Part shown: piece by piece, positions 21,790-33,551 of the stretch
How positions within the stretch are numbered: the first letter of the stretch is position 1
Layout: each line of letters opens with the position of its first letter
Origin: a bacterium
Lineage (GTDB): Bacteria; Patescibacteria; JAEDAM01; Absconditabacterales; Absconditicoccaceae
Assembly: GCA_017442645.1 (NCBI GenBank)
Contig: JAFRZH010000029.1
Span: 18,122-82,121 of the forward strand
Direction of reading: 5' to 3'
Length of the DNA stretch: 64,000 nucleotides
Translations under genes and position numbers: made by a program
Notes under the pieces: model-generated
Told to the model about the DNA's origin: nothing
Seen by the model: the letters and a program-made list of their open reading frames with translations, nothing else
Database searches by the model: none

Positions 21790-21835
21790 AAAAAAAATCT
21801 GACTCTCCCTCATGAACAGTCAGATTTTTCTATTT
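21790..21835. terminator. Bidirectional terminator between hypothetical gene and atpD
   Basis: The arm aaaaatctgact (21793-21804) pairs with agtcagattttt (21818-21829), with a 13-nt loop and T-runs on both strands. It is again an inverted pair of the dispersed motif. It ends the ATP synthase operon on the minus strand. Confidence 0.85.
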
Positions 21836-21837
21836 TT

Positions 21838-23277
<1,440 letters not shown>

Positions 23278-23307
23278 TAAGAAATATTATAGAATAAAAA
23301 CAATACC

Positions 23308-24198
23308 TTATTCAAGTGAAACTTTTGCACCAACAATCTCTGTAATCTCTTGAGTAATTCTTCACTGACGAGTTTTATTATATAACAGAGTAAGTTGTTC
23401 CATCAATTCTTTACAATTATCTTTCGCATTTTTCATCGCCATCATTCTAGAAGCATATTCCGTTGTTTTATTATGAAGTACTGCTGAAAAAATAATAATA
23501 CGAATCAAATTTTGTAAGAAATCAAATTTAAAAGTCTTTACATCAGGTTCTATCATCAAAAACTTATGTTCAATACTTTCCAAATGATCCAAAGATACTC
23601 CAATTTCATTCAAAAAGTTATTGAAAGAATTTTCATCAAGAGGATATAATTTAAATCTCGTCAAAACCTGAGAAATTACATTCTTGTAGAAATTGAAATA
23701 GACTTTTATTTTTGAATATTTTTTATCTTCGATTGCTTTAGCAATAAAAGCAGAAATCGGATCAACTTCACCGAGCAAAACATTATCAGAGATCGTTGCA
23801 GACCCTACAACGTTTCGTCCATTAAGTACAAAATATTCCAATCCTTTTTTCCCAATTACAAACACATCTGCTTTATCTTTCATATGTCCATAATTTTTCT
23901 CCATTCTTTTGAAGATTCTCGAATTTACCGCACCACAAAGTCCTTTATCACCTGTAACCACTACAAGAAGTCTTTTTCCATGAGGATCTCGTGAATCTTT
24001 ATCATAATCGAAAAGATTAACTTCCTTTCTCACAATATTCACTACTTCCAAGAAACTCTGCAAGAATTCTTTATAAGAACCAATGACTCCCTTTAATTTT
24101 TGAAGTTTTACGGTCGAAACAATTTCCAATGCTTTCACAATTTTTTGGAGATTGGTCGTTGCTTTAATTCTTGCCTTTACTTGCCTAATATTTGCCAT
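23308..24198 (-). CDS. atpG: ATP synthase F1 subunit gamma
   Basis: A 296-residue central stalk subunit. Start MANIRQVKARIKATTNLQKI and the C terminus ...LTLLYNKTRQGRITQEITEI, where a UGA (Gly) replaces the stop a standard reading would place; both ends match the conserved gamma termini that form the coiled-coil rotor. I chose ATG at 24198 over the TTG nine bases earlier. The gene lies between epsilon and beta. Confidence 0.95.
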
Positions 24199-24219
24199 TT
24201 TACCCAAAACAAATAAAAA

Positions 24220-24702
24220 TTATTGAGAAGTCTGATTCTTATGATTGTGTTTCTTGATTTTCAAGAGTTTAAGATCTGCTGTCAACTTTTGTAAATTCAA
24301 ATATGCTTTCTCCATTTCCTCTTGATTTCCAGAAGCTCTAATCTGAGAAATCTTTGTCTCTAAATCCTGTTTCATTTTCTGAAGAGAATCTTCATCAGAC
24401 GAAGGACTAACCGTTGCAGAAGCAACAAACATTACAATATTATTTCCATCCGTATAAAGAATTCCTTTTCCTACCGCAATAGCAATTTTTTCATCTTCAA
24501 AAAGAAACTGAGAATCAGAAAGGACCTTACTTTCTCTCTTTTCAACAGGAGAAAATTTTACCAATCCAGGGAGAGAAATGGAAGTTAAAGGATTATGGTG
24601 TGGCAAGATAGAGAGGATTCAAACTTTAGTAGGAACCTCTACTCCTTCAACCTCTCCATCAAATATCATTCCATGTACTGTATGTATTTTCAACCACATC
24701 AT
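24220..24702 (-). CDS. atpC: ATP synthase F1 subunit epsilon
   Basis: A 160-residue protein beginning MMWLKIHTVHGMIFDGEVEG; VGILSILPHHNPLTSI contains the conserved G-x-I-L-P-x-H motif with the Gly as UGA. A beta-sandwich ends at KGILYTDGNNIVMFVASAT, followed by a two-helix C-terminal region and a KIKKHNHKN tail. The start may be either of two adjacent ATG codons. Epsilon lies between alpha and gamma rather than after beta, an unusual position. Confidence 0.92.
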
Positions 24703-24740
24703 GTAAAACACAAAATAAAAAGAACCACTGAAACTAATGA

Positions 24741-26249
24741 CTAATTATATCCTAATTCTGTAATAACTTCAGAAATCAGATTTTTCATCTCTTCTTCTAT
24801 TTCAGGAGTAAGAGCCTTTTCTTCTTGAATTTTATTTGCTAATTCCAAATAACTAGAATCTAATTTCTGATAAATCATTTTTTCAATCTTAGCAATTCCT
24901 TCAAGAGGAGCTTTTTCAAAATAATCATGAATTCCAGCATATACCAAAACAACCTGTTTAAAGAAAGGAATCGGAGAATCATTAGTTTGTTTCAACATTT
25001 CCATAAGTTTAGCTCCATTATCCAATTTTCTTCTCGTAGCAGGATCAAGATCAGATGCAAACTGAGAGAAACTTGCTAATTCTCTATACGTAGCCAATTG
25101 AAGTTTCAAATTTCCAGAAACTTTCTTCATAATTTTTGTCTGTGCAGAACCTCCAACTCTGGATACAGAAAGTCCAACATTTACTGCAGGTTTAAATCCT
25201 GAATTGAAAAGATCACTTTCCAAGAAAATCTGTCCATCCGTGATAGAAATAACATTGGTAGGAATATACGCAGCGATATCTCCTCCAAGAGTTTCAATAA
25301 TAGGTAAAGCAGTTAAACTTCCTCCTCCCCATTGTTGATCTACTCTTGCAGCTCTCTCCAATAATCTTGAATGAAGATAGAAAACATCTCCAGGATAAGC
25401 TTCTCTTGCAGGAGGTCTTTTGAGAAGTAATGAAATTTCTCTATAAGCAACGGCATGTTTTGAAAGATCATCATAGATAATCAAAGCATCTTTTCCGTGT
25501 TCCATAAAATATTCTCCCATAGCACATCCTACATAAGGAGCAAGATATTGAATAACAGCTGGAGAAGAAATTGAAGCATTTACCACAATCGTGTAATCCA
25601 TTGCTCCCTTTTCTTTAAGCATCTCAACTGTTCTTCTGACTTTTGAATCTTTTTGTCCAATAGCGACATAGATACAATATACATCTCTTCCTTTCTGGTT
25701 AAGAATTGTATCTGTTGCAATGGTAGTTTTTCCCGTCTGTCTATCACCAATAATCAATTCTCTCTGTCCTCTTCCAATAGGAATCATCGCATCAATAGAT
25801 TTAATTCCTGTTTCCAAAGGAACATTTACTTCCTTTCTCGTAATAACTCCAGGAGCAACTCTTTCTACAAGCCCAAAATGTTCAGGTTTAATTTCTTTTC
25901 CACCATCAATTGGCATTCCAACACCATTTACTACTCTTCCAAGATACTCTTCACCAACTCCAACTTTGAAAACTTCTCCTGTTGCAGTTACCGTATCTCC
26001 TTGCTTCAAAGAACTATAATCTCCCAAAACAAGAACTCCAGCTCCATCGGTAGTAAGATCAAGAACTAATCCTTTAACCCCATTTTCAAAAAGAACAATT
26101 TCTGATGATTTTACTTCATCCAAACCAGTCACCGTAGCAACTCCATCTTTCAATTCCAAAATTTCACCCTTCTTTTGGAAAGAATCATTGAGTTTAGCTT
26201 GATCGATTCCTGTTTCTATTTGTTGTAATAAATCTTGTATTACTGACAT
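24741..26249 (-). CDS. atpA: ATP synthase F1 subunit alpha
   Basis: A 502-residue subunit, uninterrupted even in the standard code: none of its many glycines is UGA. Walker [36 protein letters not shown]; the C-terminal [20 protein letters not shown]. Start [16 protein letters not shown]. It binds non-catalytic nucleotides and forms the alpha3beta3 head. The absence of UGA in such a long, glycine-rich gene suggests selection against UGA in highly expressed genes. Confidence 0.98.
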   Translation of the reverse strand: MSVIQDLLQQIETGIDQAKLNDSFQKKGEILELKDGVATVTGLDEVKSSEIVLFENGVKGLVLDLTTDGAGVLVLGDYSSLKQGDTVTATGEVFKVGVGEEYLGRVVNGVGMPIDGGKEIKPEHFGLVERVAPGVITRKEVNVPLETGIKSIDAMIPIGRGQRELIIGDRQTGKTTIATDTILNQKGRDVYCIYVAIGQKDSKVRRTVEMLKEKGAMDYTIVVNASISSPAVIQYLAPYVGCAMGEYFMEHGKDALIIYDDLSKHAVAYREISLLLKRPPAREAYPGDVFYLHSRLLERAARVDQQWGGGSLTALPIIETLGGDIAAYIPTNVISITDGQIFLESDLFNSGFKPAVNVGLSVSRVGGSAQTKIMKKVSGNLKLQLATYRELASFSQFASDLDPATRRKLDNGAKLMEMLKQTNDSPIPFFKQVVLVYAGIHDYFEKAPLEGIAKIEKMIYQKLDSSYLELANKIQEEKALTPEIEEEMKNLISEVITELGYN

Positions 26250-26269
26250 GTTTATAAATACGATATAAA

Positions 26270-26713
26270 TTATGCTAACATCTTGTCTACATCATTATCC
26301 AATGACCTTTTTACAGAATATCCACTTCCCTTGATAATTACCCCATCAAGATCTGACTTTTCATAATTCACATGAACTTTGGTAAAGTTTTTTTCCAAAA
26401 AAGAAGTAACAGAATCTACAATCTTCTCATTGGAAGAAATAAGAGAAAAATCTGATTGTTTTTCTGAAAGTTTCGTTTCAAATTCACGAATAAACTTTGC
26501 CAACTCTTTTTTTTCAAGAAGATGAGATTTTTGAAGTACTCTAATCAAATCTGTTACATCTTTATGTACCTTTTCCAATCCTTCCAGAAAAGATTCGACA
26601 CCAAATTTCTCCCCATATCTAATTGATAAATGTTGAATTACTTTCAAAAGTTGAAGAAGATATTCAGGTTTTGTATCAGCAAGAAAAGCATCTATAAGCG
26701 TTTTTTTATCCAT
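26270..26713 (-). CDS. atpH: ATP synthase F1 subunit delta
   Basis: A 147-residue, helical N-terminal part followed by a [20 protein letters not shown] strand region. The C-terminal [21 protein letters not shown] matches the family's end (shown in part). It lies between b and alpha, as in other operons. It links the peripheral stalk to the head. The sequence is divergent, and the assignment leans on position and the C-terminal motif. Confidence 0.85.
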   Translation of the reverse strand: MDKKTLIDAFLADTKPEYLLQLLKVIQHLSIRYGEKFGVESFLEGLEKVHKDVTDLIRVLQKSHLLEKKELAKFIREFETKLSEKQSDFSLISSNEKIVDSVTSFLEKNFTKVHVNYEKSDLDGVIIKGSGYSVKRSLDNDVDKMLA

Positions 26714-26730
26714 TCTTCTGAGATCAAAAA

Positions 26731-27222
26731 CTAAAGACTTTTTCCTTGTTCTTGTAAATCTTCAACCAATACTCCAAAATATTCATCAGATAATTCTTTA
26801 TCATGTTTCAATAATCTTTTTACAACTTTTTTTGAAGTTTGTTTCACAGAATTTACCCATTCTTCTTTCAATTGTTTTTCAAGTTTTTCAGTTTCAAAAG
26901 CAGCATTTTCTTTCATAGCTTCTACTTTTGCTTGTCCATCTTTAATAATTTTTGACTTTTCATCCTCAGCAATCAAATGTGCCTCATGGATAAGTCTATT
27001 TTTTTCTTGTTCAGCTTCAGAGATAAGTTTTCCAGATTCTCTCTTAGCTTCATTAATCATCTGTTCGTATTCTTCATCAGCTTTTTTTAACTTTTCTATC
27101 ATTTTTTTTCTTTCTTCTACAACTCCTACAATTCTATCTCCAAGAAGCTTTCTAAACAAGAAGACAATAACCAAAAAGTTTATCACTCACGCAATAATCA
27201 AACTTACATTAATATCTTCCAT
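26731..27222 (-). CDS. atpF: ATP synthase Fo subunit b
   Basis: A 163-residue protein with one N-terminal TM helix (MEDINVSLIIAGVINFLVIV) followed by FLFRKLLGDRI and a long charged coiled coil (EERKKMIEKLKKADEEYEQM, EAEQEKNRLIHEAHLIAEDE). The TM-helix Gly is a UGA, and the start lies 36 bp upstream of the first standard-code Met. It forms the peripheral stalk. Confidence 0.93.
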
Positions 27223-27260
27223 AGATTTTATTTATAATACTAAATTTTTTGATACATAAA

Positions 27261-27728
27261 CTATGCTCCAAGAGTTCCAAGAAGATTAAGAGCTACAACC
27301 AATCCGTAAATAGCTGCAGATTCAATCAAAGCCATTCCTAAGATTGTCAAAACCATATAATTAGATTGTAATTCTCCATTTTTACCAATACAGTCGATAG
27401 CAGTTCTTGCAACAAATCCTTCTCCAACTCCGATAGCTAAACCAGGAAGTCCTACAGCTAAAGCAGCAGCAATTAAAGTATGAGAATTAGCAGCAATAAC
27501 ATCTGGTGACAAACCTGCAATTTGTAAAGCTACAACCAATCCATAAATAGCAACCGTTTCATCCAAAGCAATAAACAAAATCATGAAGATCATAAGTTTA
27601 CTCTTCAAATCAGGATTTCTCAAAATAGAAGTCATAGTAGCAGAAGCGATAAGCGTTTCTCCAATACCAGCTCCAATTCCACCTAAACCAGCTGCTAAAC
27701 CAGCTCCAATAAGTCCTAAAGTTTCCAT
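27261..27728 (-). CDS. atpE: ATP synthase Fo subunit c, duplicated hairpin, probable Na+ type
   Basis: A 155-residue c subunit, twice the usual size: four TM helices in two hairpins. Hairpin 1 has GIGAGIGETLIAS and IALDETVAIYGLVVAL; hairpin 2 has AIGVGEGFVARTAI and MALIESAAIYGLVVAL. Each hairpin has two glutamates 33 residues apart (E24/E57 and E103/E136), a Thr or Ser after the second, and Tyr five residues on. That is the spacing of the two-carboxylate Na+ site known from the Fusobacterium c ring (E32/E65, S66, Y70). I chose METLG as the start; the upstream in-frame Met adds ten atypical residues. Confidence 0.93.
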   Translation of the reverse strand: METLGLIGAGLAAGLGGIGAGIGETLIASATMTSILRNPDLKSKLMIFMILFIALDETVAIYGLVVALQIAGLSPDVIAANSHTLIAAALAVGLPGLAIGVGEGFVARTAIDCIGKNGELQSNYMVLTILGMALIESAAIYGLVVALNLLGTLGA

Positions 27729-27769
27729 AATAATTATATTATAAAAATAAAAAACCAATTAAAATAATA

Positions 27770-28651
27770 TTAATCTTCTACTGCAACCTTAACAAAAATA
27801 GCAGTCAATAAAGAGAAGACAAAAGCCTGAATCACAGCACCAAGGATTCCCCAAAGAACTACGATCACAGGGAATAATACCGGACAATCTACACCTCCAA
27901 TAAACTGAGAAAGTAAATTTACCGCCCCAACGAGAAGTCCAAGCAAAATCGTCCCAGACATCAAGTTTCCTGTTAACCTGAATGATAAAGAAATCACTTT
28001 TGCAATATTTCCCACAATATCAAGAATTCCTACAAAAAGTGAAATCACAATATCAAAGAGTTTAACAACTACCGCTAAAGGATAATAGAGAACAGGATGC
28101 ATATCTCCCTTTTCCACTTTCACATAATCTTTTCCCCAAACAGGAAGATAAGAATAGATAAACTTTCCAAATCCCAATTTTTTAATCTGAAGAATCAAGA
28201 TCAAAGCAACAGAAACGAGCGCCATAGAAATATTGAAATTCAATCACGTTGTTGGTGCTACAATTTTCTGATCAAATCCAGGGAACATCGTATTGATAAA
28301 ATCAAAGACAGATCCCGCCAGATTTGAGAAGAGAACAACGAAAAAGATTCCAATAATCGTAGATTTAACCCAGAATTTTTGATCTTTTCCAATAATCTCC
28401 TCAAAAAATTCATAAATTTTCTCTACTCCAAGTTCGAAGAGTACAATAAATTTCTCTCCAAAATGTTTCATCTTCTCTGTTTTAAAAAGCGTATAAAGCA
28501 GAGAAATGACTCAAATAAGAAATAAAAGTACAAGTTCTCATCTTAGAACAGGAAGTGGAACATCCAAAATATCTTCCATCATCTTCATCAAATCCAATTC
28601 TTGAAATTTCGAAACAACCGTATTTCGAATACTCAATAAGTCTTCAATCAT
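27770..28651 (-). CDS. atpB: ATP synthase Fo subunit a
   Basis: A 293-residue membrane subunit. UGA codons extend it to MIEDLLSIRNTVVSKFQELD, 60 codons before the first Met of the standard-code ORF. Helices include GELVLLFLIGVISLLYTLF and STIIGIFFVVLFSNLAGSVF. The stator arginine lies in LSFRLTGNLMSGTILLGLL. The end is ...LLTAIFVKVAVED. It forms the ion half-channels facing the c ring and is the first gene of the operon. No atpI precedes it. Confidence 0.95.
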
Positions 28652-28683
28652 GAGTCATCTAAAAATTCTAAAACATTCCAAAG

Positions 28684-28751
28684 ATTATAAATTTTAAAAT
28701 CAAATTCAATAGTTTTTTTGAACAAGTTTGAACAAGTTTTTTTTGAACAAA
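28684..28751 (-). promoter_or_regulatory. Candidate promoter and direct repeats upstream of the ATP synthase operon
   Basis: On the minus strand a perfect TATAAT lies at 28689-28684, 33 nt before the atpB ATG, with no good -35. Upstream are three direct repeats of CTTGTTCAAA type (plus-strand TTTGAACAAG at 28717-28726 and 28727-28736, TTTGAACAAA at 28742-28751). The repeats could be an activator or operator site; their function is unknown. Confidence 0.45.
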
Positions 28752-28845
28752 GAAAAATACCATCAATGAACTCAAGCAATAAAAAAATTGAAAAAAGAAT
28801 CAAAATCTTTAAGATGAAAAAACTTTACAAAAATGCTAACAATTA

Positions 28846-29562
28846 ATGAAAATAGTAAAATATTCGTTATTACTAATATTATGAAGTCTTTTTGTCCTGC
28901 TTTGCCGAAGTGAAACTCCCCAATATAACGAATTAACAAAAAAAACTTGAATAAAAATTTTTCACTCCGAAAAACACTTCAAAACCTTGGATCCTCATCA
29001 GACTTTTGATCTTTTTTCTCCTTACTCTTATGAAGTCTTTGTCGATAAAAAACATCCTTCTCAAGTTGAAAAATTCAAAGATATCAGAAGATTACATTCG
29101 GTATTTTTACATGGAAATGGAAATATCTTTTCTCTAAGAGATGAAGCTGCAACAAAGTTCGAACTGATGGCACGAGCATTTTCTCATGCATTTGACTTTA
29201 AAGCGAAATTTTCTATCAATAGTGCTTATAGAAATACCGCATTTCAGAGAAAACTCTATAGTATTTTACCTCGTCAACAGGTTGCTGAACCAGGGACGAG
29301 TGAACATGAACTAGGATTAGCGGTCGATTTAGGGGTAAATGGAAAAGGAATCGAAACAGAAGGCGGAAAATATTTTAAACGAATGCAAGAAAATGCCTAT
29401 AAATATGGTTTCCATAATTCCTATCAAAAATGAATAGAAATCGACGGTCAGATGAAGGAAACACGACATTGGAGATATGTTGGGGTTGATTTAGCAATGT
29501 ATCTTCATAAAATGGATATGACTTTTTCAGAATATTTTCATTCTCTTGAGTCTCAAAAATAG
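28846..29562 (+). CDS. VanY-family D-alanyl-D-alanine carboxypeptidase
   Basis: A 238-residue secreted or membrane-anchored protein: hydrophobic N terminus MKIVKYSLLLILGSLFVLLC (a lipobox is possible but weak). Catalytic region: INSAYRNTAFQRKLY, AEPGTSEHELGLAVDLG (zinc ligands H and D) and TRHWRYVGVDLAMYLH (third ligand H and the arginine). VanY enzymes trim the terminal D-Ala from peptidoglycan stems or precursors. Read with UGA it gains both ends. It is the first gene of a plus-strand run with grpE and serS. Confidence 0.88.
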
Positions 29563-29586
29563 TTTTATTTTTCTACTTACATAACG

Positions 29587-30249
29587 ATGACAAATACTCA
29601 AAACGATCAAGATTTACAGGATTTCCAACAGATGGTTTCTGATTTGGAAGAAGAAAAGACAGAGCAAACCTCTCCAGAAGATGAAGAAAAAGAAAAAAAG
29701 AAATCTGATTCTTCCTCAGAAAATGAATGAAAACAAAGTCCAGACGATCCGATTTCTCTTCTTTTGAAAAAAATTCAAGATTTAGAAAATCAGTTGAAAG
29801 ATAAAGAAGAAATCGCTCAAAAGGCACAAATTGCTTATCTTCATCTCAAAAATGATTTTGATTTGCTCTCTCGTCAGACTCAAGCAAAAGAAAAAACAAT
29901 GCAACAAGATTCTCTCATCAAAGTGGTCAAAAAAATTCTTCCTTTCATCGAAAATTTAAGGAAATCTTTGGAAACTTTAACGGAAGAACAGAAACAAGAA
30001 GGACTTTGAAGAGGAGTTGAAATGATTTATGAAAATAGTCTCAAAAGTCTGAGCGAACTCAATGTTTTCCCTATTGAATCTCTTGGTTTGGAAGTAGATT
30101 CTCAAATGCATGAGCCCGTAAGTATGATGCCAACGGATGATGAAAAAATGAAAGGGAAAATTATTTCCGTCTTTGAACAAGGATTTTATTATGAAAAAGA
30201 GGAGGTAAAAATCGTCATCAATCCTTCAAAAGTCATCGTTGGAAATTAA
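29587..30249 (+). CDS. grpE: Nucleotide exchange factor GrpE
   Basis: A 220-residue protein: a long acidic, disordered N terminus (EEEKTEQTSPEDEEKEKKKS), a coiled coil (LENQLKDKEEIAQKAQIAYL), and the C-terminal beta domain with MHEPVSMMPTDDEKMKGKII and VFEQGFYYEKEEVKI. The GLGRGVEMIYEN turn uses a UGA. GrpE releases ADP from DnaK. dnaK and dnaJ are not nearby. It lies 24 bp after the VanY gene. Confidence 0.93.
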
Positions 30250-30341
30250 AAAGATACCCAAATTCTTTTTTCAAAAACTCCATTTGAAATTTATACTCCA
30301 ATAATTACTATCATTTACAATTTAATTTTTAATTTTCTATC

Positions 30342-31574
30342 ATGTTAGACCTCAAAAAAGTTCGTGAACATTTAGAAGAATACAAAAAAGTTCTCCAGAA
30401 AAGACATTCTGACCTTGATATCGATCAGATTTTATCTCTTGATGATAAGAGAAAAGAACTCCAACAAAAAATCGACAATTTAAAATTCCAACAAAAAGAG
30501 CTCGCAGCCAAGCAAGATTATGAAGGTGCAAAAAGTTTAAAAAGTCAGATTCAAACGGCAGAAGAAGAGTATAACCAAGTAACAGAAGAATTGAAAGGAT
30601 ATCAACTTCAAATGCCTAATTTCTTGCATGATAGTATTCCAGAAGGGAAAGACGATTCAGAAAATGTAGAAATCAGAAGAAATGGAGAAATTCCTCAATT
30701 TGATTTTCCTCTTCAAGATCACATGACTTTGATGAAAAAATATGATATGATCGATGTCGAAAGAGGGGTAAAATTAGCATGAGCTCGTTCCTACTTCCTC
30801 AAAAATGATGGAATGCTCCTCGAACAAGCAATCCTTCAATATGCACTCAAAAAAATGGTCAATAAAGGATTCACTCCTTTTCAAGTACCAAATATCGTAA
30901 ATACCAGTTGTCTTGTAGGAACCGGATATTTCCCAGGAGGTGAAGAAGATGCCTATCGATTGGAAAGAGATGATCAATGGATGATTGCAACGGCTGAAAT
31001 TCCTCTTACTTCTTATTATAGTGGGGATATTCTCGCAGAAAACGAACTTCCAAAGAAAATGGTCGGACTTTCTCCTTGTTATCGCCGTGAAGCAGGAAGT
31101 TACGGAAAAGATACGACAGGACTTTACAGAGTGCATCAATTCATGAAGGTGGAACAAGTCGTTTTGCTCCCTGAAGATGAAAAGATGGCAGAATCCTATT
31201 ATTACCAAATTTTACAAAATTCAGAAGAATTGGTACAAGAACTTGGACTTCCTTACCGCGTTTTACAGCTTTGTACAGGAGATTTAGCGATCGGAAAATA
31301 TCTTTCTCACGATATCGAATGCCGAATGCCATCAAGAAACAATTACGGAGAAACTCATTCCGCAACGTCGTTCCTCGATTTTCAAGCAAGAAGACTCAAT
31401 CTTCGTTATCGTGCAGAAGACGGAAGCATTAAATATTGCTATACGATGAATAATACGGTTGTGGCTTCTCCAAGGATTTTGATTGCGGTTATCGAAAATA
31501 ACCAAACTGCAGACGGGAAAATCAAAATTCCTAAAGTTCTTCAACCTTATATAGGAAAAGCATTTATCGAATAA
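30342..31574 (+). CDS. serS: Seryl-tRNA synthetase
   Basis: A 410-residue class II enzyme. The N-terminal coiled-coil arm (about residues 27-100) binds the tRNA-Ser variable arm. Motif 2: YRREAGSYGKDTTGLYRVHQ; TAEIPLTSYYSGDIL; motif 3: NNTVVASPRILIAVIEN. A single UGA (Gly, GVKLAGARS) at about 30780 splits it in the standard code. Length and motifs are normal. Confidence 0.97.
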
Positions 31575-31585
31575 TATTGCTCCAG

Positions 31586-31831
31586 ATGATCGAGCTTTTG
31601 AAACATCTTGATGAAATTCATACCACTCCCATGGGATATGAAAGAATAAAAAAAAATCTGAATGTAAACTTGGATCATGAAGGGATTATTTCGCTGTGTT
31701 AAAACAACATCACGGATAAAAATGCTAAAATTACCAAAAACGGAAAAAATCGATATTGTACAATCAATGGAATAAAACGAACCATTAACACATCAAGTTA
31801 TACGATTATTACCGCACATAAAATGAAATAA
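31586..31831 (+). pseudogene. DUF3781-like gene with an in-frame TAA
   Basis: MIELLKHLDEIHTTPMGYER then IKKNLNVN... runs to a TAA at 31700-31702. The same frame continues coherently: NNITDKNAKITKNGKNRYC and INTSSYTIITAHK, ending at TAA 31829-31831. The whole matches my memory of the DUF3781 family, with a Lys or Gln expected at the TAA. It starts 12 bp after serS. Either a nonsense mutation disabled the gene or the consensus base is wrong. Confidence 0.6.
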
Positions 31832-31835
31832 AAAA

Positions 31836-31890
31836 ACAAAAGTCTGACTCTCAAAATCGATAGAATCGTAAGGAAGTTCAGACTTTTCTT
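31836..31890. terminator. Terminator from an inverted motif pair
   Basis: aaaagtctga (31838-31847) pairs with tcagactttt (31878-31887), the loop containing a second small hairpin (cgatagaatcg). It follows the serS/DUF3781 unit. Confidence 0.65.
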
Positions 31891-31909
31891 TTACTTTTTA
31901 CAAAGTACC

Positions 31910-32206
31910 ATGGACGAAAATTGATTAGCTAATGTTCCAATATTAGGAAACCTATGCAAGAATTGGGATAAAGCAATAAAATTTATCGAAAAATATACGA
32001 ATCTTACACAAAAAGGAGCTAAAGCTCTACTTATTTGTCTAATTCCCCTTAGTACTTATGGTACAAGTTATGGTATAGCGAAACTTATTTTAAAATATCA
32101 AGATCAACAGTATCAAGCATTATTACAAAAAAAGACAGAAAAAAAGAGACCAACATTACATTACGATACCCCAATACAAAAAAATGAAAAAAATGAATGA
32201 AACTAA
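31910..32206 (+). CDS. Small basic protein with one hydrophobic segment
   Basis: A 98-residue product starting MDENGLANVPILGNLCKNWD, with a hydrophobic stretch KALLICLIPLSTYGTSYGIA (about residues 40-60) and a Lys-rich C terminus. Two UGA glycines. No family recognised. It is convergent with the LysM lipoprotein gene, and the two stop codons overlap (32203-32206). Confidence 0.5.
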
Positions 32207-32802
32207 TAAGAACGAGAATCTTTATAAAGTTTTTCTCTATATTTCCATTCAAGCAAAATAGCTCATAATTCTCCTCTCGGGATTTTTAAAACCATTCAAG
32301 GACGGATATTTTCACCTTCTAAATGATTGTATTCTATTAAATAATCGACAATTTGCCTATTAATCTCAAATCATGACTGAAAATATTTTTTTTCACGTGA
32401 AGCTGAAAACCACCATTTCCCTGCAAGCCATTCTGCTATACAACTCAAATAATCTCATTCTTGAACAGTATAAGAAAGAATTCCATCTTCTGACTCAATT
32501 TCGAGATATTTTTTATTAAACTGAGACCTTCTTGCAATAAGATTTCTATAAAGGCTTTCAGCTGAAGTTGTTATCACCACTTCTTTTCTCGAAGATGGAA
32601 CTTCTCCAGACGATCATTCAGAATCACATCAACTTACCATAAGAGAACTAGCCATAAGAAAAGATCCCCATTTTCACAAAGACATTATTCCTAAAAAAAC
32701 AAATAAACCCCAAAAACAATAATGATACAACACTACTACTGATAAGAAAATCAATATAAATATCAAGAGTACTTTGTCAAGGTGGTTCTTATTTTTCCCC
32801 AT
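32203..32802 (-). CDS. Membrane-anchored protein with LysM-like domain
   Basis: A 199-residue protein. The N terminus has two hydrophobic stretches (LLIFILIFLSVVVLYHYCFW and WGSFLMASSLMVSGC). The second ends in a lipobox-like MVSGC, so translation might really start at the Met at about residue 44 and give a lipoprotein. The C-terminal part, YTVQEGDYLSCIAEWLAG then LIEYNHLEGENIRPGMVLKI, reads like a LysM peptidoglycan-binding repeat. Eight UGA glycines. It lies 8 bp after dut. Confidence 0.65.
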
Positions 32803-32810
32803 TACTTTTT

Positions 32811-33290
32811 TTATTTTCCGGTACTTCCGATTCATCACGTTCCTCTTTCTGTTGGATATTTTTCTTCAAAATGATGGTAAAGGTCTGCATCGACAAGCAT
32901 TTCTAAAGAAGGAATCTGCCCCTGAGAAACAAAAGGATAACTCTCAAAAATCTCAATTTGTGCTACTCTACTCCCCTTCTCTATCATAACCGTCTCATCC
33001 GTAAAATTGTAAAACTGCATCAAATACTCTCCTCTATAATCACTATCAATGATTGCAACTGCATTTGCTAGCATCAGATGCATTTTGGAAGGGAGAGAAC
33101 TTCTAGCATACATTTTCACTCCTCGTCCTTGAGGGAGATAGGTTTTGATTCCCGCTCCAACTTTTTCAATTTTTCCTGGTGCAACCGTAAAATCTTGAGT
33201 ACAAAACACATCTCGACACACTGCTCAAGGAGTTGTTTTGATAGGTAAAAATTGCTCTGAATAAGTACAAAGAATAATCTTATTTTCCAT
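32811..33290 (-). CDS. dut: dUTPase family protein
   Basis: A 159-residue enzyme. Motifs in order: TPGAVCRDVFC (motif 1; its Gly is UGA), KMYARSSLPSK (motif 2), ANAVAIIDSDYRGEYLMQF (motif 3, catalytic Asp region) and KGSRVAQIEI (motif 4). The C-terminal motif 5 is only loosely recognisable (ERGTGGIGSTGK, with UGA-UGA), restored once UGA is read as Gly. dUTPase hydrolyses dUTP to dUMP and keeps uracil out of DNA. Confidence 0.9.
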
Positions 33291-33492
33291 GATATCAAAA
33301 AAAGAAATAAAAATCAGACTCCTCTCCAAGAACAGTATTTTTTCTTAAAAGAATTATCTTTAGCGTGATGATTTTTATCTTTTTTTCAAGGGATTTTTAC
33401 ATTTTATATTTCTCATTATTCTCCATAGGTACAACATTCTTGGTATCCTTTTTTTCATCATTGCTTTTATTATTTTTTTCTGATATTTTTAT

Positions 33493-33551
33493 CCCTCTTT
33501 TTGAAAGAGGGGGAGCACTTGCGGAGGGAGATTTTTTAAGAGCTCAGTCAC
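33493..33551. repeat. Intergenic hairpin repeat
   Basis: ccctcttt (33493-33500) pairs with aaagaggg (33504-33511), then a purine-rich tract ending gatttttta and agctcagtcacctaatgag. A relative lies at about 61830-61905 (reverse orientation: ctcagtcac...gtgacagctcc plus cccctttt/aaaggggg). The rest of the 33291-33551 gap is T-rich, with nothing else recognisable. Confidence 0.45.

Noticed and set aside
28717..28751. Tandem TTTGAACAA repeats as a possible CRISPR or origin iteron array
   Set aside because: There are only three 10-bp units, without spacers of CRISPR length and with no cas, dnaA or rep gene near; kept as a possible operator.
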